Source of the DNA: Lasiodiplodia sp. COLG20
Lineage: Eukaryota; Ascomycota; Dothideomycetes; Botryosphaeriales; Botryosphaeriaceae
Length of the DNA: 64,000 nucleotides
NCBI GenBank assembly: GCA_009801085.1
Contig: VNWV01000006.1
Location: 2,480,001 to 2,544,000, forward strand
Direction: 5' to 3'
The notes beneath the pieces were generated by a model that had not been told where the DNA came from, made no database searches, and saw nothing but the letters and a program-made list of their open reading frames with translations. Within the stretch, counting starts at the first letter, position 1, and every line of letters begins with the position of its first letter. A program made the translations under genes and the position numbers. Below, in pieces: positions 35,157 to 46,533 of this stretch.

Positions 35157-35342
35157 ATGCAAGAAGCAATGATGCCTCTCGCAATGGAGCTATCTACAGA
35201 TCAAGGTAACTATAAAGAAGAACGCATGCCGGGTGTTCGACTGTCTCTTTTGCTGTGGCCGGCAAATTGTCTCCATCGCCAGCCCCTCAAGATGCCCCGT
35301 AAGGGATGCATTGAGAAGGTGTTGCAGGATGAAAGGGAATGA
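35157..35342 (+). other. Upstream ORF in the THI5 leader (unspliced form)
   Basis: ATG at 35,157 opens a 61-codon frame that runs through a possible 5' splice donor (gtaact, 35,206) and into the riboswitch P3 extension before stopping at 35,342. If the intron is removed to the acceptor at about 35,458, the frame would instead close just before the THI5 start. Neurospora NMT1 uses alternative splicing around such uORFs to switch translation; the same logic here is inferred. Confidence 0.45.
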
Positions 35343-35419
35343 GCCACCGCAGCAGATGAGCAGTCGTTCTGAGAAATACCGGTGAACTTGATCTGGATAA
35401 TACCAGCGAAAGAACATGC
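35224..35419 (+). promoter_or_regulatory. TPP (THI-box) riboswitch in the THI5 5' leader intron
   Basis: The conserved aptamer core is plain: CTGAGAAATACC (35,369-35,380), then a short loop, GATCTGGATAATACCAGCGAAAG (35,390-35,412). On the 5' side GCATG (35,224) can pair with CATGC (35,415-35,419) as P1. CGACTG (35,238-35,243) pairs with CAGTCG (35,361-35,366) as P3, which has a fungal-type extension of about 117 nt. The aptamer lies 80 nt upstream of the THI5 ATG. A candidate 5' splice site (35,206) and acceptors (about 35,458 and 35,472) flank it, so it probably controls splicing of the leader in response to thiamine pyrophosphate, as in Neurospora NMT1. Confidence 0.93.
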
Positions 35420-35498
35420 TTCTCTGAATTCCCCTCCCCTCACCCGTTGGCGGACACAGTATTAACCAAAGCAGTGCTTACTTGATCTGCCATCCAAA

Positions 35499-36660
35499 AT
35501 GTCGACTGACAAGATCACGTTCCTGACCAACTGGTAGGAACAGTCTGACTGACAGGTGCCAGAAAGAAACTTGCTGACAGGATGGTAGGCACGCCACGCC
35601 GTACCACGCCCCGCTTTACCTCGCCCAGGCCAAGGGCTTCTTCAAGGAAGAAGGCATCAAGGTTGCCCTCATCGAGCCCAACGACCCGAGCGTATGTCAG
35701 CACGATCTACAGTCCAAACAGACAAGCATGCTTATGCTCAGGAATTAGGATGTCACCGAGATCATCGGCAGCGGCAAGATCGACATGGGCTTCAAGGCCA
35801 TGATCCACACGCTCGCGGCCAAGGCACGCAACTTCCCGGTCACGTCGATTGGGTCGCTGCTCGACGAGCCCTTCACGGGCGTCGTGTACCTCAAGAGCAG
35901 CGGCATCACGCCCGACTTCCGCACGCTCAAGGGCAAGCGCATCGGCTACGTGGGCGAGTTCGGCAAGATCCAGATCGACGAGCTCACGCGCCACTACGGT
36001 ATGACGCCCGACGACTACACGGCGGTGCGGTGCGGCATGAACGTCACCAAGGCCATCACGTCGGGCCAGATCGACGCGGGCATCGGGCTGGAGAACGTGC
36101 AGATGGTGGAGCTGGAGGAGTGGCTGGCGGCGCAGGGCCGCCCGCGCGATGACGTGCAGATGCTGCGCATCGACGAGCTGGCCGAGCTGGGCTGCTGCTG
36201 CTTCTGCTCCATCCTGTACATCGCCAACGACGCCTTCCTCGAGCGCAACCCGGACCAGGTGCGCCGCTTCCTGCGCGCCGTCAAGCGCGCCACCGACTTC
36301 GTGCTCGCCGAGCCCGAGCGCGCCTGGGCCGAGTACGTCGACTTCAAGCCCGTCATGGGTTTGACGCCTGTCAACCGCAAGATCTTCGAGCGCAGCTTCG
36401 CCTACTTCAGCCGCGACCTGCAGAACGTCGACCGCGACTGGCAGAAGGTCACCCGCTACGGCAAGCGCCTCGGCGTCCTCGACGAGAGCTTCGCCCCCAA
36501 CTACACCAACGTCTACCTCGAGTGGGCCCTCGACGCCGACTCGGTCGACCCCACCGGCGACCAGAAGCGCATGGCCCAGCTGCAGAGGGACGTCGCTGCC
36601 AACGGCGGCTTCCACCGCATCGACAAGGCCATCCCGCCTCAGACCAAGGCCAGCGCCTGA
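35499..36660 (+). CDS. THI5: Thiamine pyrimidine (HMP-P) synthase THI5/NMT1
   Basis: Thi5 makes 4-amino-5-hydroxymethyl-2-methylpyrimidine phosphate from pyridoxal phosphate and a histidine of its own chain, a single-turnover reaction in thiamine synthesis. Exons 35499-35533, 35589-35691 and 35749-36660 give 349 residues. K62 (PLP Schiff base) and H66 (substrate histidine) are present in GFKAMIH, at the same numbers as in yeast. The iron-binding CCCFC motif is at about 195-199. The N-terminus [24 protein letters not shown] is the NMT1 domain signature. Exon 3 is very GC-rich with C-ending codons, suggesting high expression when derepressed. Regulation is by the TPP riboswitch immediately upstream, so the gene should be off when thiamine is plentiful. 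Confidence 0.97.
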
Positions 36661-37081
36661 AAAGGGGCCTGCACGTCTTGTAGGCTGGGTCATGGCAGAG
36701 CCTTGGAGAACTGGTGACCTGATCTTGGATAGCTGGTCTTCGTTACGCTCGTTTTAGCAGAAGTTAGCTCTGCAATGAAGATCGTTGCTTTGAATGATTT
36801 GCTTGATATGCTCTTGTGATGTGTCTCGCCTAGTAATTATCTGCCCATGAAGGTCTGGCTACGCAGCCATGATTTTAGTGTTCCTCTAATTGCATGCATT
36901 TTATGCAGAGACGAGCGGTTATTAGTGCGGAAGCGAAAAGATTCTGAACGACGCCACCCCAGAGGAAGAAAAAGGAAAAGGGTCCAGCTCGAATAGACCA
37001 AGAACCGTGCGCTCATCAAATGTATGAGCCCAACTGCATGACCCTCGCCGTAATAGATCTCTTTCCCTCCGCTTCTCCAGA
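36661..37081. other. Spacer between convergent THI5 and the DUF1295 gene
   Basis: It holds only the 3' regions of the two genes. Nothing else is seen. Confidence 0.5.
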
Positions 37082-38315
37082 TCATTTCTTTTTTCCAGCT
37101 TCGTTCTTGCCGTCCTTCGGCTTGACAGCCTCAGCCGGCGGCTTATAGCCACCGTGTAACAGCGATGGCATGAACTTGCCCACCTGCTTCTGGTATTCCT
37201 TGTACTCGGGATACTTGCCCGCCGTGAGCAGCTCCGTGAGCCAGGTGCTGCCCACGAATAGCAGGAGGTACGACATGGCGCCAGCGAAGGCCCAGTTCAT
37301 GTAGACCTCCGTGTCATAGCTAGCCCATTGGTAGAGGACGACCCAGATGGCCTGCTCAGCCGCGAAGTTCGGGTGCCGGGAATACGCCCACAGGCCGGAG
37401 ATGTTGAAGCCGCGGTCCAGATCGGCGCGGTTCCACCCCTTAGGGACGACTGCAGTACGGAGGTACTCGTGCTTGGCGGTCTGGTAGTCTGAGGTGGTAT
37501 GTTAGCGGGTCAGGCGGCTGATTTGACTGGCGTTACTTACCCCACTGTTGCTGGTCTGCGAACCACTCAATCACCACCAGACCGATGAGGATACGAGAGA
37601 AGACGACATCGGCTGTGCCCATACCCTGCCCTGTGAGGTGCGAACTCAGGAGCAGGATATAGGTTGGTGCTGTTACGGCGAATAGTAGTACCTGGAGGAG
37701 GGTCAGAAGCTACCGGATGTTTCGGCAAGAATGACAAACATACGCTTTGGATCGTGGAGATGAAGGTGACGTTGAAGAGGAAGAACACAGCGGCAGGGAC
37801 CTTCGACTTGATTATCTCCCAGCGGTAGTCTTCTGAGCCGATGCTGTATCCGCCCTTCCGCCAGTAGTTGTAGGTCAAACGAATCTACGTTGCTTAGTGG
37901 TCTATATGTTTGATCTCTCAGTCAGGTAACTTACACTCCAAAGCATACTAAAGGCCAAGACATTGTCGACCCTTTGAGAAGGCACGCCGGCCAAGTGCGC
38001 CCATAGTGAGTAGTGGGCATTGTAAACTGTCGGCAACAGGCTCCAAAAGCGATCCACCTGGGAGTAGTTCCTGTTGATTTCTGAAGCGAGAAGGAAAAGA
38101 GGTGCGATGGCGAGAGAAAATGCGAAGCCAGAGATGAGAGGGTTCGTTGAGATGTAAATTGCCTTCAGCTCCTCAAGATTTGTGACATGCTCAGCAATAT
38201 CGTAAGGCAGCGCCTTCAGCTGAGGGATGAAGGGCTCGACGGTTTTGGACCAATCGGCGCAGTCCGCGAGGGACTTGATTGCCGGTAGTACTGTGCTGGA
38301 GGTTACCAGAGGCAT
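37082..38315 (-). CDS. DUF1295 / steroid 5-alpha-reductase-like membrane protein
   Basis: Exons on the - strand are 37935-38315, 37744-37884, 37541-37691 and 37082-37488, giving 359 residues. Several hydrophobic helices are visible (for example ISGFAFSLAIAPLFLLA, AAVFFLFNVTFI, VLLFAVTAPTYILLLSS, AFAGAMSYLLLFV). The C-terminal part has the family signature GLWAYSRHPNFAAEQ, where the RHPN..E residues line the NADPH and sterol site in steroid reductases and isoprenylcysteine methyltransferases. The tail ends in a lysine-rich KNEAGKKK, which could serve as an ER-retrieval signal. It is probably an ER reductase acting on a lipid; the substrate is unknown. It is divergent from TOP3 with only 254 nt between the two starts. 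Confidence 0.85.
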
Positions 38316-38569
38316 GGCTGGATGATGGCGTGTGAGGAATGCAGCGGAAGTTAGAAGCTGTTATAGATGCTTGGGAGATGTCGCGACGTCACCACCAGAC
38401 GAGATTGATGATCGACACAGGGGTTTGACGCTAGCGTGGTGGCCCCCGCGTCAAAGCTCCGTCGTGCCTGCCAAACGCTGCAAAAACCATCAGACGTGCA
38501 TGCGCACCTCGCCACACCCGCTAAAGCGACCCTCCGCTCCGACACGCTCTTGGACATGCACCTGGCAGC

Positions 38570-40812
38570 ATGGGGAGGATCTTGTGCGTGGCTGAAAAGC
38601 CCTCGATAGCCAAGGCTGTCGCTGAGCACCTTTCAGGACGCCAGATGCAGAGCGTGAGTCTGGTGCCAGGCTCCAACTTTTTCCGGCTAACCCGTCGTCC
38701 AGAATCGCGTTCGAGGCACGCAATACATCAGCAACCATGAATTCATGTACAATTTCGGCCATCGCTGGGGCAATTGCAACGTGATATTCACTGCCGTTGC
38801 CGGTCATTTGACCTCTCAGGACTTCACCGACCAGTATCGCTACTGGAACTCCTGCCGCCCCCACGAGCTGTTCGAAGCACCCATACGGACATTCGTCGCC
38901 GATGACAAGAAAGGAATTGCCCAGAACATTCAGACTCTGGCCAGGCGCTGCGATGGTTTGTTCATCTGGACCGACTGCGACCGCGAGGGCGAGCACATTG
39001 GCACAGAGATTCGCGAGTGGGCTCTGAAGGGCAACAGGAACATTGAGGTAAAGCGTGCTCGCTTCAGCAACATCGAACGCGCCCATGTTCTCTCCGCTGC
39101 CCGGAACCCCATCGACATTGACGAGCTCGCTGCGCAGGCTGTAGCTGCCAGGATTGAGCTTGACCTTCGCATTGGAGCAGCATTCACGCGCATGCAGACG
39201 CAAACTTTGGGGTCCATGATCGGCCGCGAGGGCGTCATCAGCTATGGATCGTGCCAATTCCCAACGCTAGGTTTCGTCGTGGATCGCTATTTTCGCGTCA
39301 AAAACTTCGTGCCTGAGACTTTCTGGAACATCAAAGTCACGCATCTTAAAGATGGCATCAATGTCAATTTCAACTGGGCACGCGTTCATCTCTTCGATCG
39401 TATGATCGTGACCATCATCTTGGAGCGTTGCCTGGCAGCTGGCAAGGCGAAAGTGACGAAAATGCAGAAGAAGCCTTCCAGCAAGTGGAGACCTCTTCCC
39501 TTGACGACGGTTGAACTTCAAAAGATGGGGAGCCGTTACCTACGCATGGACAGTCAAGCGGTCATGAAGGCTGCCGAAAAGCTTTATCAGAATGGCTGGA
39601 TAAGCTATCCCCGCACGGAAACCGACCAATTTGATAGGGGCATGGACCTCAAGAAGATCATCGACAAACAGCACCAATCAAGAGACTGGGGACAGTATGC
39701 ACAAGGTCTGACTGCCGGAGGCTTTCGACAACCTAGGAACGGCAGCCACAACGACCAGGCCCATCCCCCGATTCACCCGGTCAATTTTGTGGAAAAGACG
39801 GCTCTTCACGACGAGAACGAGCGACGAGTTTACGAATTCGTAGTCCGTCGGTTCTTAGCATGCTGTTCCGAAGATGCCAAGGGCGAGGCGACCGACATCG
39901 AGATCTTGTACGGAAGCGAGACGTTCCGCACACGTGGATTGAAAGTGCTCGAGCGCAACTACCTCGACGTCTATCCCTACGATAGATGGGAAAGCAGCCA
40001 GCAGCTCCCGACATATACCGTAGGCGAGGAGTTTGAACCGACCGAGGCAAACATGGGCGAGGGCAAAACGAGTCCACCTGGGTACCTGACGGAGCCTGAG
40101 CTGATATCACTGATGGACGCGAACGGCATCGGCACGGATGCCACAATGGCCGAACACATTGCCAAAATCAAGGAGCGCGAATATGTCATGACTCGACCCC
40201 GAAGCGGTGGACATGGTGGCGCCGGCGGTGAGGATGTAGAAGAAGGAGCGCCGGGTGGCCGGGGCGGAAGAGGGGCGGCCAGAGGGGGCAGGGGAAGGGG
40301 TCGTGGTGGACGAGGTGGCAGCAATGCAGCAAACCGCGGAGGAAACAGTGGCGTGCAGGAGTTCATCCCAACGACACTGGGCGTGGCATTAATCACTGGC
40401 TACGACGACGTGGGCTTTGAGACGAGCTTGAGCAAGCCATTTCTGCGCAAACAGGTGCGTCCATCTCCCTCAGCGTTGAGGTCCGAATTTTGGAATTTCG
40501 GGCAGGCGGATTGTGGGATCCGTAGTACTAACGCCAAGCGGGGCACGCACAACAGATGGAGCAGCAGATGCGCGCCATTTGCGCCGGGTCCACGACGAAG
40601 CACGATGTTGTCCATCAAAGCCTAGAGCAGTATCGCGAGGTGTATGTGCGTACGACGCAGCAGATCCACCGGCTTAAGGACGTGAGTGGTTTCAAGGCGG
40701 CGACACGTGTGCGCACTGGGCGCGCGCAATCGTCGATTTCTGTTTGAGCATTTTAGGCTAACTTTCTGGTGTGCAGGCGGTGCGAAAATACGTGCTCCAG
40801 CAGCAGCCGTAA
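38570..40812 (+). CDS. TOP3: DNA topoisomerase III (type IA)
   Basis: Top3 acts with the RecQ helicase Sgs1/BLM and Rmi1 to dissolve double Holliday junctions. Exons 38570-38653, 38703-40454, 40556-40681 and 40777-40812 give 665 residues, near yeast Top3 (656). The TOPRIM domain has E9 in CVAEKPS and DxDxE in WTDCDREGEH. The conserved ISYGSCQFPTLGF block lies near 209. The catalytic tyrosine lies near residue 330 in GWISYPRTETDQ. A glycine/arginine (RGG) stretch at about 515-545 interrupts the C-terminal part of the core and may bind nucleic acid. The last two exons are small (42 and 11 codons). The C-terminal zinc fingers of animal TOP3A are absent, as in yeast. Confidence 0.95.
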
Positions 40813-41874
40813 TGACGGCGGCGGCTTCACCGGAGGAGCGCGATGAGGGGCACGTGGAGTTTTTTGCCGCGCAGTGTGGGCATTATCGCGCTTGGCGCTC
40901 GGGCGGGCTCGGTGTGCGGGGAACGGGCGCATGGTGTTGGGCGCATTTTCAAGTGCCGTTGGTGCGCTGCGAATCCACTTTCCGAGCTTTGCCGTGGGAA
41001 CGTGCTTGCGGCGGTGGATCCTCCGTCGCGCTCCGCATCTGCGCGAGAGAGTGGGATGTGGGATGCTGGCCCCCAGCCCAGCAGGGGAGCGGCTGCGCGT
41101 GACGTTGGACTTGCGACAGCGCCGCGGCAGGGCAACATCGCCGCCATCGCGGACTGCTGTCCCGCGGGACGCAGTGCAGGGCGGGAAGGGACGCGCAGGG
41201 TCTGCGACGGCGCGGTCCCTGGATGCTCCTGCGGTTGAGCAGCGCGACTACTGCTCGCCGGAAGAGGAGGTGCAGCTAATCCAGCCATGCCACCCGTAAT
41301 CAGCGCCCGCCGTCTTGGTCAGTTATCACTGCCCTCGCCGCCAATCAGAGCGCGCCGTCATGCCAGTGTTCCTTCCTTTGGCGCACTTTTGGCGCAGGCT
41401 GGCAGGCCCGCCTGATCCGTGCTACAGCAGAGTAACAACCAAGGAACTGCCCAGGTCGCGACCGTCCAGCACCCTTTCAGACCTTAACAGCACACCACTC
41501 AAGACACGTCAGGATCCGCCCTCCCGCGACATCGAAGCCAGAAACAGCGACAGTCTGCGACCGACGCCCTCAGCTTTGAACCTGCGGCTCAGCTCCAGTC
41601 AGCAAGCAGCCTTGCAGCCCACCAACACGCAACGCGCCTCCGCATCCGGCCGCCGCTGCGCTACCAAACTCCCTCGCCGTCTTCATCCACCCGTCGACAT
41701 AACGTCGCATACCTCGGCCCAGTAAAAGACGCGTACCTGCAGCTTGACGCCTACGTGGGTACCCCTTGGTCGGGCACAAAGAACCCGCCGCCTCTCCTAT
41801 TGCCGCTCGCCGCAACTCGCTGACTCATGCTATCGCACATATAGAAGCGACAACCCACCGCACTGCCTTCCAAT
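40813..41874. other. Spacer between TOP3 and the Stb3-like gene
   Basis: GC-rich. The last 450 nt form a C- and CA-rich leader for the Stb3-like gene. Overlapping open frames on both strands are not convincing. Confidence 0.5.
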
Positions 41875-43137
41875 ATGGCATCCACCGCCCCAAGCAAGCC
41901 CGTCTCTCACTTCGCGAGGGCTTTCGCCTCCCACTCCGTCGAAATCCCCAAGCCTCACGAACCCGCCACGGCCAACCACCGAGCCGCCATGCTCCCTACG
42001 CCGCCGAACTCCATTTCTCCAACCCTCCCTCCGCAGCACAAGCTGCACTCCTCCGCGGCCCCTAATACCAACCCTCAAGTTCAGAACGACTCCGATGTCG
42101 ACCTGCTCGACGCCGAACAGCCCCCGGCCCCTGCGCCGCTCTCCAGCGCCGCGCTGTCGGGCCTCGAGGCCGCCGATACCATTACTCCTGCCATGCTCGC
42201 CAAGCACCACCTCCCGGATATTCTGATGAACAACGGGCCTGTGGCCATCCGCCATGTCCTCATGAACCTGGCGCAATCTGTCCCGGGATTCTCCCGCATA
42301 CCACAAGCTAAAGCACGCCGGCTGGTTGTTGCCGCGCTGGAGAGCCGTACTGTCGGTAGCAGTGCGGTCAACGAAGGGGAGATTGTGTTCGAGAAGGTCG
42401 GTTGGGGCCGCTGGGATGCGCACATTATGGGCCAGCCGCGCCCGGAACGCAATCTCACCGGGAGCGGCATTCCGGTCAACGGCATACGGCAGTCAGCCCT
42501 CTCGCCTCCCGCCAGCGTTCCGGACAGTTACGCCATGTCTGCAGATGGCCTCCACATCCCACGGGTAGGTCACCGTGGACACCACGGCCACTTTGCCCGC
42601 CGCGAGGATCTCTATTCCGGTAGCTGGGCTGCCAGCTCCGCCATGAGCGGTCATGACGCCTCCGATTACGACATTGACATGAACATGGCCGAACACGAGG
42701 CCGACAAGATGTCTATGGACGGCGATGATGCCGGCTACGACTCTCCGCCCGCACCGGAGAATATGGATGACGACATCGAGCTGGATGAGGAAGACGAGGC
42801 CACGGACGAAGAGGACTGGGCCGGTATCGGCGCTCAAGTCTTACGTCAGGGTAGCATGGGCGGATTCGGAGGTGGCTTGGGCGGAGGCGGCGTCATGAGG
42901 GACTACAACCAATTGTCGAGGAGCGTCACTGCCAGAGCAAAGATGTCGCCCCAGCCGCGGGCCTTTGCGAACGCGTACATGAAGAGCAGAGGCAGCCCCC
43001 GAGGTGTCTCCGCGAGCTACCAAGACCGCGCCCCCCATTTCACTGGCGCCGCACCTACCGGCTGGACAAGCATTGCCCAACAGAACCCGCAGGAGAGAGA
43101 AGCCATCGAGGCACTGCTGAAGATGGGCTCGATGTAA
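41875..43137 (+). CDS. STB3: Stb3-like Sin3-binding transcriptional regulator
   Basis: Single exon, 420 residues. The conserved block TPAMLAKHHLPDILMNNGPVA...HVLMNLAQSVPGFSRI...KARRLVVAALE, continuing to FEKVGWGRWDAH (about 100-180), is the Stb3 domain. In yeast this domain binds the ribosomal RNA processing element (RRPE) and recruits the Sin3-Rpd3 deacetylase to growth genes when nutrients are limiting. The motif MLPTPPNSISP (about 39-49) is a typical fungal regulator leader. The middle is acidic (DDDIELDEEDEATDEEDW), followed by a glycine-rich stretch. The C-terminus has a short helix EREAIEALLKM. It should act in the nucleus. Assignment rests on the conserved block; DNA target and partners are inferred from yeast. 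Confidence 0.85.
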   Translation: MASTAPSKPVSHFARAFASHSVEIPKPHEPATANHRAAMLPTPPNSISPTLPPQHKLHSSAAPNTNPQVQNDSDVDLLDAEQPPAPAPLSSAALSGLEAADTITPAMLAKHHLPDILMNNGPVAIRHVLMNLAQSVPGFSRIPQAKARRLVVAALESRTVGSSAVNEGEIVFEKVGWGRWDAHIMGQPRPERNLTGSGIPVNGIRQSALSPPASVPDSYAMSADGLHIPRVGHRGHHGHFARREDLYSGSWAASSAMSGHDASDYDIDMNMAEHEADKMSMDGDDAGYDSPPAPENMDDDIELDEEDEATDEEDWAGIGAQVLRQGSMGGFGGGLGGGGVMRDYNQLSRSVTARAKMSPQPRAFANAYMKSRGSPRGVSASYQDRAPHFTGAAPTGWTSIAQQNPQEREAIEALLKMGSM

Positions 43138-46100
43138 AATTCGACATGGTGCTGCCACCAACACTGCTGGAGCTCCCTGCCCAGCGATCGAATGTTCTCT
43201 GACATCAGTTTGACTGGTCAGCTTTACGATTTTTAATTATGACTGCACATCGCAGTCCGGACTCTACACTCACTCCTTGCATTTTGCTGTTCTCAAACGC
43301 TATTCGCATCGACCTGTTGTGGTCCACTTCTTCCTTGGCGTTTTACTGGTCATGGGGTCAGCGCAGGCACACCTTGTCTTCGGCAAGCGAGCCACCCTTT
43401 TTGTTTGGTCACGAGCTTTCACATCGACGGCGATTATCTCAACTCCTTTAATGGTCAAGCGCTGACGTTAGGAGAGCACACTGTCTTTGGTTTCGTGCAT
43501 TGGAATGCATACCAAGGCATTTTTGGAAGACACCATTCTAGTTGGGAATGGTATGGGAGGATTTTCACATGAGCATCTTGGAGATTTGGTTTTGTTATTC
43601 GAAGGGCACATTATACCCGTCATGAAGGAAGGAACGACAACATTGGGTTTTTATCACGTCTTTGTGGCACTGTTCACGCCACCAAAGCAGGACGAGCGTC
43701 AGCATTATTTTTTTCAACATCACAAAGCTCGATCCGCTAATCGGTATCGTCATCTTCGAGAAACAGACGGTACGCAGATTTGTCATTGTTTTTTCAACTC
43801 AACGAATAGACGGAGGAAACTACGATGGGAATGGTTCTTTTTACTCCAGAAAAGAGAAAACACGGGGAAAATGGTTCAGCCAATTCATGCCGTCAGCATC
43901 GATACGGCAGGACAGCGAAATAGTTTAGCTTAGATGGAAACATCGTTCGCTGTGGCTTTTCAACCATTTGAAAAGGACGCTTAGGCCTTAACTGGTTCTG
44001 GCGACTGAAGGAGAAAAAAAGGAACATCATAATGAATAGAATTTCTTTTCTGGGTGGAGATTTGCTGTTGCGGCGCTGGAATAATGCGCCGTTGCTTTCT
44101 CCCACTCCTGGATACTCTCCCCTCAAACCATCGTTTGCTACTGCTCTACGTGCGGGTGTATGCGTCAATCAATCATCACGTGTCCTTTGTTCCTGGTTTA
44201 GGTTCCTGTCCTGTCAATGTGTCAGACATACATACGTTCCTTTGTTTGTTTCACCCGGCTCAACGGGAACGGCGTTTTGTGTCCAGGGCCACAAACAAAG
44301 GGAAGATTCGTTGCCAGGGTGGCAAGTGACAGACTTGACTGACCCTCGGCTTTGGAATGGGAGAGACGTTTGTTGAGAAGTGTGGGTCTCGGCATCTGGT
44401 CCCTTTTGCCTCTTTTGGGAAATTGTTGTCCCGAGGCCCGGTGACCGCTCCGTCACCACCACTTCTGTAAACCCCCCACAACTATTTAAAGGGTAGTGCG
44501 GGGGTGGAAAGATTGTCGAGATCAGCAATCGGTTATTCCGATGGATGATACAATTATTGAGAGAGATAAAAAGTCCTACTGTCTTGGTCTCGCCGTGGAG
44601 ACGGAGCATATGCGAGGAGTTGCGAGACATGGGATAGTGTGACGGGGTGTCTGGCATGATGGGGAGTTATGTGTTCTCTTTGTCTTGCTGGTGTGCTTCA
44701 TTTTGCAATGATGGTGTGTGACCTTGTTCATGGTGCATGGTGAAGGCAACGATTTACCTGTGTTGATGGTAGGCGGGCTGTGGGAGGTAAAGTTGTGGTG
44801 TTGGTGGTGTGCTGCGAACGGAGATGTAGATATTTTAATCAAGCGCAAGCACCAGTGAACTCAGAAGCGTCACTGCTTTTGTAAGTCCAGTGAGCCAGCA
44901 GAAATTATTGTTTGAGTGGAATCATACCAGCAGAAAGTGTGCGCTTTTATGTGGGTGGTAATGAGATCTATCTGCAACTCACAAGGTGACAGCCACATGA
45001 TACGTCGGTGTCAACTGTGCACATGACCAACACGAAAGCAGAGTGCATGATTTATATGATGTATAGGGAGTGTCGCAGTCGAAGACTAGCGTGAATTTGT
45101 ATTTCATTCATGTTATAGATAATTGAAGCCATCGTCCAGACGTGAATGTATATTTATTGATTCCACATCACATTTACATCTGGATGATAGCTTCGACCAC
45201 TCATGCGTGCCCTTTTTCATTAAAAAAACAAAGAAGCAAGGCGTACTTGCGCTATGTTCAAGGGCCCTGCTATTCTTCACGCTGGCTGTCGGCTGCAGTA
45301 CCCCTTTGTATGTAGTAGAATCACCTCCACATGTCTGCTCTAGACTTGTCCTGAGCAGCAGATGCGGCATGCTGGTAGCCATACCACCACCAGTCCACAC
45401 AACACTTGATCGAATTATAGAGGAGAAGCTGTTCCAGATCTTGCCACCTTGTAAAGACTTAACAACCAGAGTATCGTTGCTTCAAACAGTAATGACAAAG
45501 TATTTGACTACCTTTTTTTTCGGAGAGGAGTTCGGCTTTAGGTTTGAAAGTAGATACAAGATACTCTTTAGTTGTTCTCACTTTAAACGGAGAGCAGTGA
45601 TGTTGAAACATGTATAGCAACTTCATCATTAAATTATGGTGGATTCACCCACGAGTGAATAGTGAATGGAGAGGTGATGCACCCCCACTACCTCATTCGT
45701 GGAAAGCTGTACTGGTGGAACCGCCAAAGACAAAGGGAACAGTGGCTTTCTCTCACGTTGTGTCCGTTCTCGAGACTGACGTCCAGTCAGTCCCGTTAGG
45801 GTTGAGCGCTCAGAGAAGTAGGTAGAAGCCGCAATTTAACGGAAAAGCCGAGTCCCTACTCTCTATAGATCAGCAGGACTACGCAAACGCCACCGTGCAT
45901 GCAGTGGATAGTTACACGTAGTCATCACACGCAACGGACATGCATTGACTGGACCGCCATTCTTAAGGCGTCGGCGATGATTGAGGACTTCGTTTTGAGT
46001 GCCCGGAGGAGACGATGTACGGGATAAGTCGTAAACCTGGAGAACAGTCAGACGAACTCGCCTTTCGCTGATATCTCGATATTACGTACCCTAAGCGTAT

Positions 46101-46533
46101 AAAGAGTCTATTCTTTTGATAATTGATTCGGTGCACCAGATGCAGTTGATGCGTATTGGCATCTGCAGTACGAATGGCGCTAACAACCACCACCAATGAT
46201 GATGCAGCGCACTTCATCACTCCCATAGTACAATCGAATCACCACTTCAGTATGAGGAACAAAGACGCCGCGCGCGAGCAAAGTGCGTATCGCAGAAACA
46301 GTTCTAGCTTGGCTTTTTTGTTAGGTTATCACAACCCAAGCCGCAAAGCCTTGCACAATCACATCAAGGACAAGAATGAGTATCGCATTTTATTTGCCAG
46401 ACTACCCGCCTCAATCCGCATCTATCCACGCGGCCAGCCAGCCACCGTCTCGCCACCCGCTCTGCACCACCACTCCCCGCTCCCTCAAACCACTCACCTC
46501 TCTTTCTTTTTTCAGCCGCCGCCGCCGCCCTCC
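43138..46533. other. 3.4 kb spacer without a recognisable gene, holding foldback copy C
   Basis: Less GC-rich than other spacers. Only short open frames are present. The foldback repeat is at about 45,071-45,205. Pyrimidine- and C-rich sequence precedes the stop of the TPR gene at the right end. Confidence 0.5.
45071..45205. repeat. Foldback element, copy C
   Basis: The left terminus is cagtcgaagactagcgtgaat (45,076-45,096). Imperfect hairpin arms are 45,123-45,149 and 45,170-45,196 around cgtccagacg and atctggatgat. The differences from the other copies are mostly C/T and G/A transitions. Confidence 0.8.

Noticed and set aside
35707..36693. 328-codon open frame opposite THI5
   Set aside because: Antisense of strongly biased C-ending codons. 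THI5 on the + strand has all family motifs.
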